From Azorinus chamasolen (Eukaryota; Mollusca; Bivalvia; Cardiida; Solecurtidae), in contig OY755236.1 of the NCBI GenBank assembly GCA_963576725.1, positions 69,844,379 through 69,908,378 on the forward strand: DNA of 64,000 nt, written 5' to 3'. The translations under genes and the position numbers were made by a program. This document shows, piece by piece, positions 63,801 through 64,000 of the stretch. Every line of letters begins with the position of its first letter. The stretch's first letter is position 1. The notes below the pieces were generated by a model, which saw only the letters and a list, made by a program, of their open reading frames with translations, did no database searches and was not told the DNA's origin.

Positions 63801-64000
63801 GGAAATGATCAAGACATGCTATGAGTGCCAATTACTCTCAAACCCACCTGTCCCACCACAGGTACATACTACAGATTTACCAGGAAAACCATGGGACCGT
63901 GTCGGTATGGATTTGACTGGACCTTTTCAGTCAGGAGAATACTTGCTTGTTGTCATTGATTACTTTTCAAGATTCCCAGAAGTAGAAATTCTCAAATCAA
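60835..64000 (+). CDS. gag-pol polyprotein, partial at 3' end
   Basis: One frame of 1055 codons with no stop, open at the window edge; gag and pol are fused without a frameshift. ATG at 60835. Residues 1-230 are gag-like. Two CCHC zinc knuckles lie at about 234 (CFRCGGKGHAGHEC) and 255 (CHECKKRGHYAHMC). Protease has the DSGA catalytic motif at about 319. Reverse transcriptase spans about 460-640, with LDLKMGFHQI, an LLFGISCAPE block and NVSDDIIVFG; the catalytic Asp pair is at 600-601, with Ser in place of the usual second residue of YxDD, a variant known in some Gypsy clades. RNase H follows (TVDGSPYGVGA at about 746, and a TDHKPL motif). The integrase HHCC zinc domain is near 960-1000 and the first core Asp near 1025. 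All visible catalytic residues are present. Confidence 0.93.
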   Translation, partial: MASKLDLPTPKPFKVLGQNTNLASTWDNYMKRFEYYIAASGVTKDEQKRALLLHLAGEEVQDIYETFSDVGNTYKDTKDKITEYFQPKKNISYERHMFRLACQENEETVDNFIVRLKKLAVTCEFPVGSVDDMIRDQIVEKCKSKELKKRFLGEENLTLDKIQSLARSSELASLHVSKMTETTHEMSHYQNDEPCKPEEVQRLRGNQSRPSTRKQYQPRTMPRSAPKPARFKTCFRCGGKGHAGHECRKSRNIVCHECKKRGHYAHMCKSRKSGEVRYISNQNSRDSGDDEFVFGIEAKQGSPFLQVKIEGRPCNLLIDSGATVNCIDRFTYESVSPNIPLEKSHTKIYPYASKIPLRILGIAMLNVNFNETSHKIKFHIVNSKCTPLIGHQTALELGILQICVNTVSTSNDSQVEELLKEYNDRFQGLGKLKDYQLKLNINKTVTPVAQPNRRIPFKMRRQVETKIKELLDNDVIEKVEGPTPWISPIVVIPKKDDIRLCLDLRQANTAVERERFPMPNIDETLEELSGAKYFSKLDLKMGFHQIELDPESRHITTFVTHDGLYRYKRLLFGISCAPEIYQRIIQHTIQDIKGCRNVSDDIIVFGKTKKEHDTALSNLLKRLREKGLTVNKEKCVFSQTSITFMGHQLTPEGLLPQDKKITAVQQTKPPTSVKEVKSFLGLVNYCSKFIPNFATISEPIRKLTRKNQEFTWGVDQQHAFQRLKELITSASVMAYYNPNAETTVTVDGSPYGVGAILSQKQTNGQVRPVAYASRTLNEVERRYSQIERECLAVTWGVEKFGVYLYGLNFKVITDHKPLVNIFKPKHNPPARIQRMLLKLQSYKFTVEYQPGSLNAADVLSRSPIHQCENQISHQAEEFINYVCQNSVPCAMTLDEIDKESAEDNTTLELIRCIKHDKWPKSSKINTYFKVRSELSVQNNIVLRGTRIVIPEKLRARVLQLAHESHQGVVKTKQILREKVYWPGIDRDVEEMIKTCYECQLLSNPPVPPQVHTTDLPGKPWDRVGMDLTGPFQSGEYLLVVIDYFSRFPEVEILKS

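Larger units (their letters stand above)
60474..64000 (+). mobile_element. Ty3/Gypsy LTR retrotransposon, 5' part
   Basis: An LTR retrotransposon with 5' LTR (60474-60655), primer binding site and an open gag-pol frame. The 3' half, including the rest of integrase and the 3' LTR, lies past the window end. Domain order (protease, RT, RNase H, integrase) is that of Ty3/Gypsy (Metaviridae), not Copia. The uninterrupted frame suggests a young insertion. Confidence 0.92.

Overview
This is eukaryotic nuclear DNA, AT-rich, with GT-AG introns and a very dense load of short mobile elements. ASH2L protein exons, molluscan-style ATGCCCC and TACGCCCG repeats rich in AAGGTCA, tRNA-headed SINEs and a Ty3/Gypsy element together suggest a mollusc, most likely a bivalve. 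That assignment is inference; the species is not identifiable from the window.

Protein-coding content is small. (1) Positions 178-4687, plus strand, hold three consecutive exons of the SPRY domain of ASH2L, a core subunit of the histone H3K4 methyltransferase complexes. Earlier exons lie before the window and I could not find the later ones. (2) Positions 15045-32759, minus strand, hold an eight-exon gene that I assembled from phase-compatible splice sites. It predicts a 764-residue type I membrane protein with a signal peptide, a Ser-rich ectodomain, one transmembrane helix and a long charged cytoplasmic tail. I do not recognise the family. A short upstream ORF overlaps its start codon as ATGA. 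(3) Positions 60474-64000 hold the 5' part of an intact-looking Ty3/Gypsy LTR retrotransposon: a 182-bp LTR, a primer binding site and one uninterrupted gag-pol frame that runs off the window.

Nearly everything else is non-autonomous DNA transposons and their debris. Family A (about 250 bp, TTAA target, ends TTAACCCTTT) has roughly seventy whole or partial copies. Family B (about 230 bp, TTAACCCATTCC ends) has about fifteen. H and I also have TTAACCC-type ends. Families C and D have CAGTAAAACC or CAGTAGAACC ends and TA targets, like pogo/Tc1-mariner. F, G and E are further foldback repeats. A 47/61-bp minisatellite lies at 48074-48787, a mariner-like transposase relic at 8925-9240, and SINE copies at 38028 and about 16157.

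The main unexplained signal is shared hairpin architecture. Families with unrelated termini (A, B, C, D, G, H, I) carry the same hairpin apex, GCTCCT-NN-AGGAGC. Families A, G, H and I also share the arm sequence around AGACCCAGATCAGA, with base changes compensated on both arms and a fixed A/T mismatch (GACCCAGAT on one arm, GACCCTGAT on the other). Nested insertions prove the TTAA and TA target sites and give a relative order of activity.
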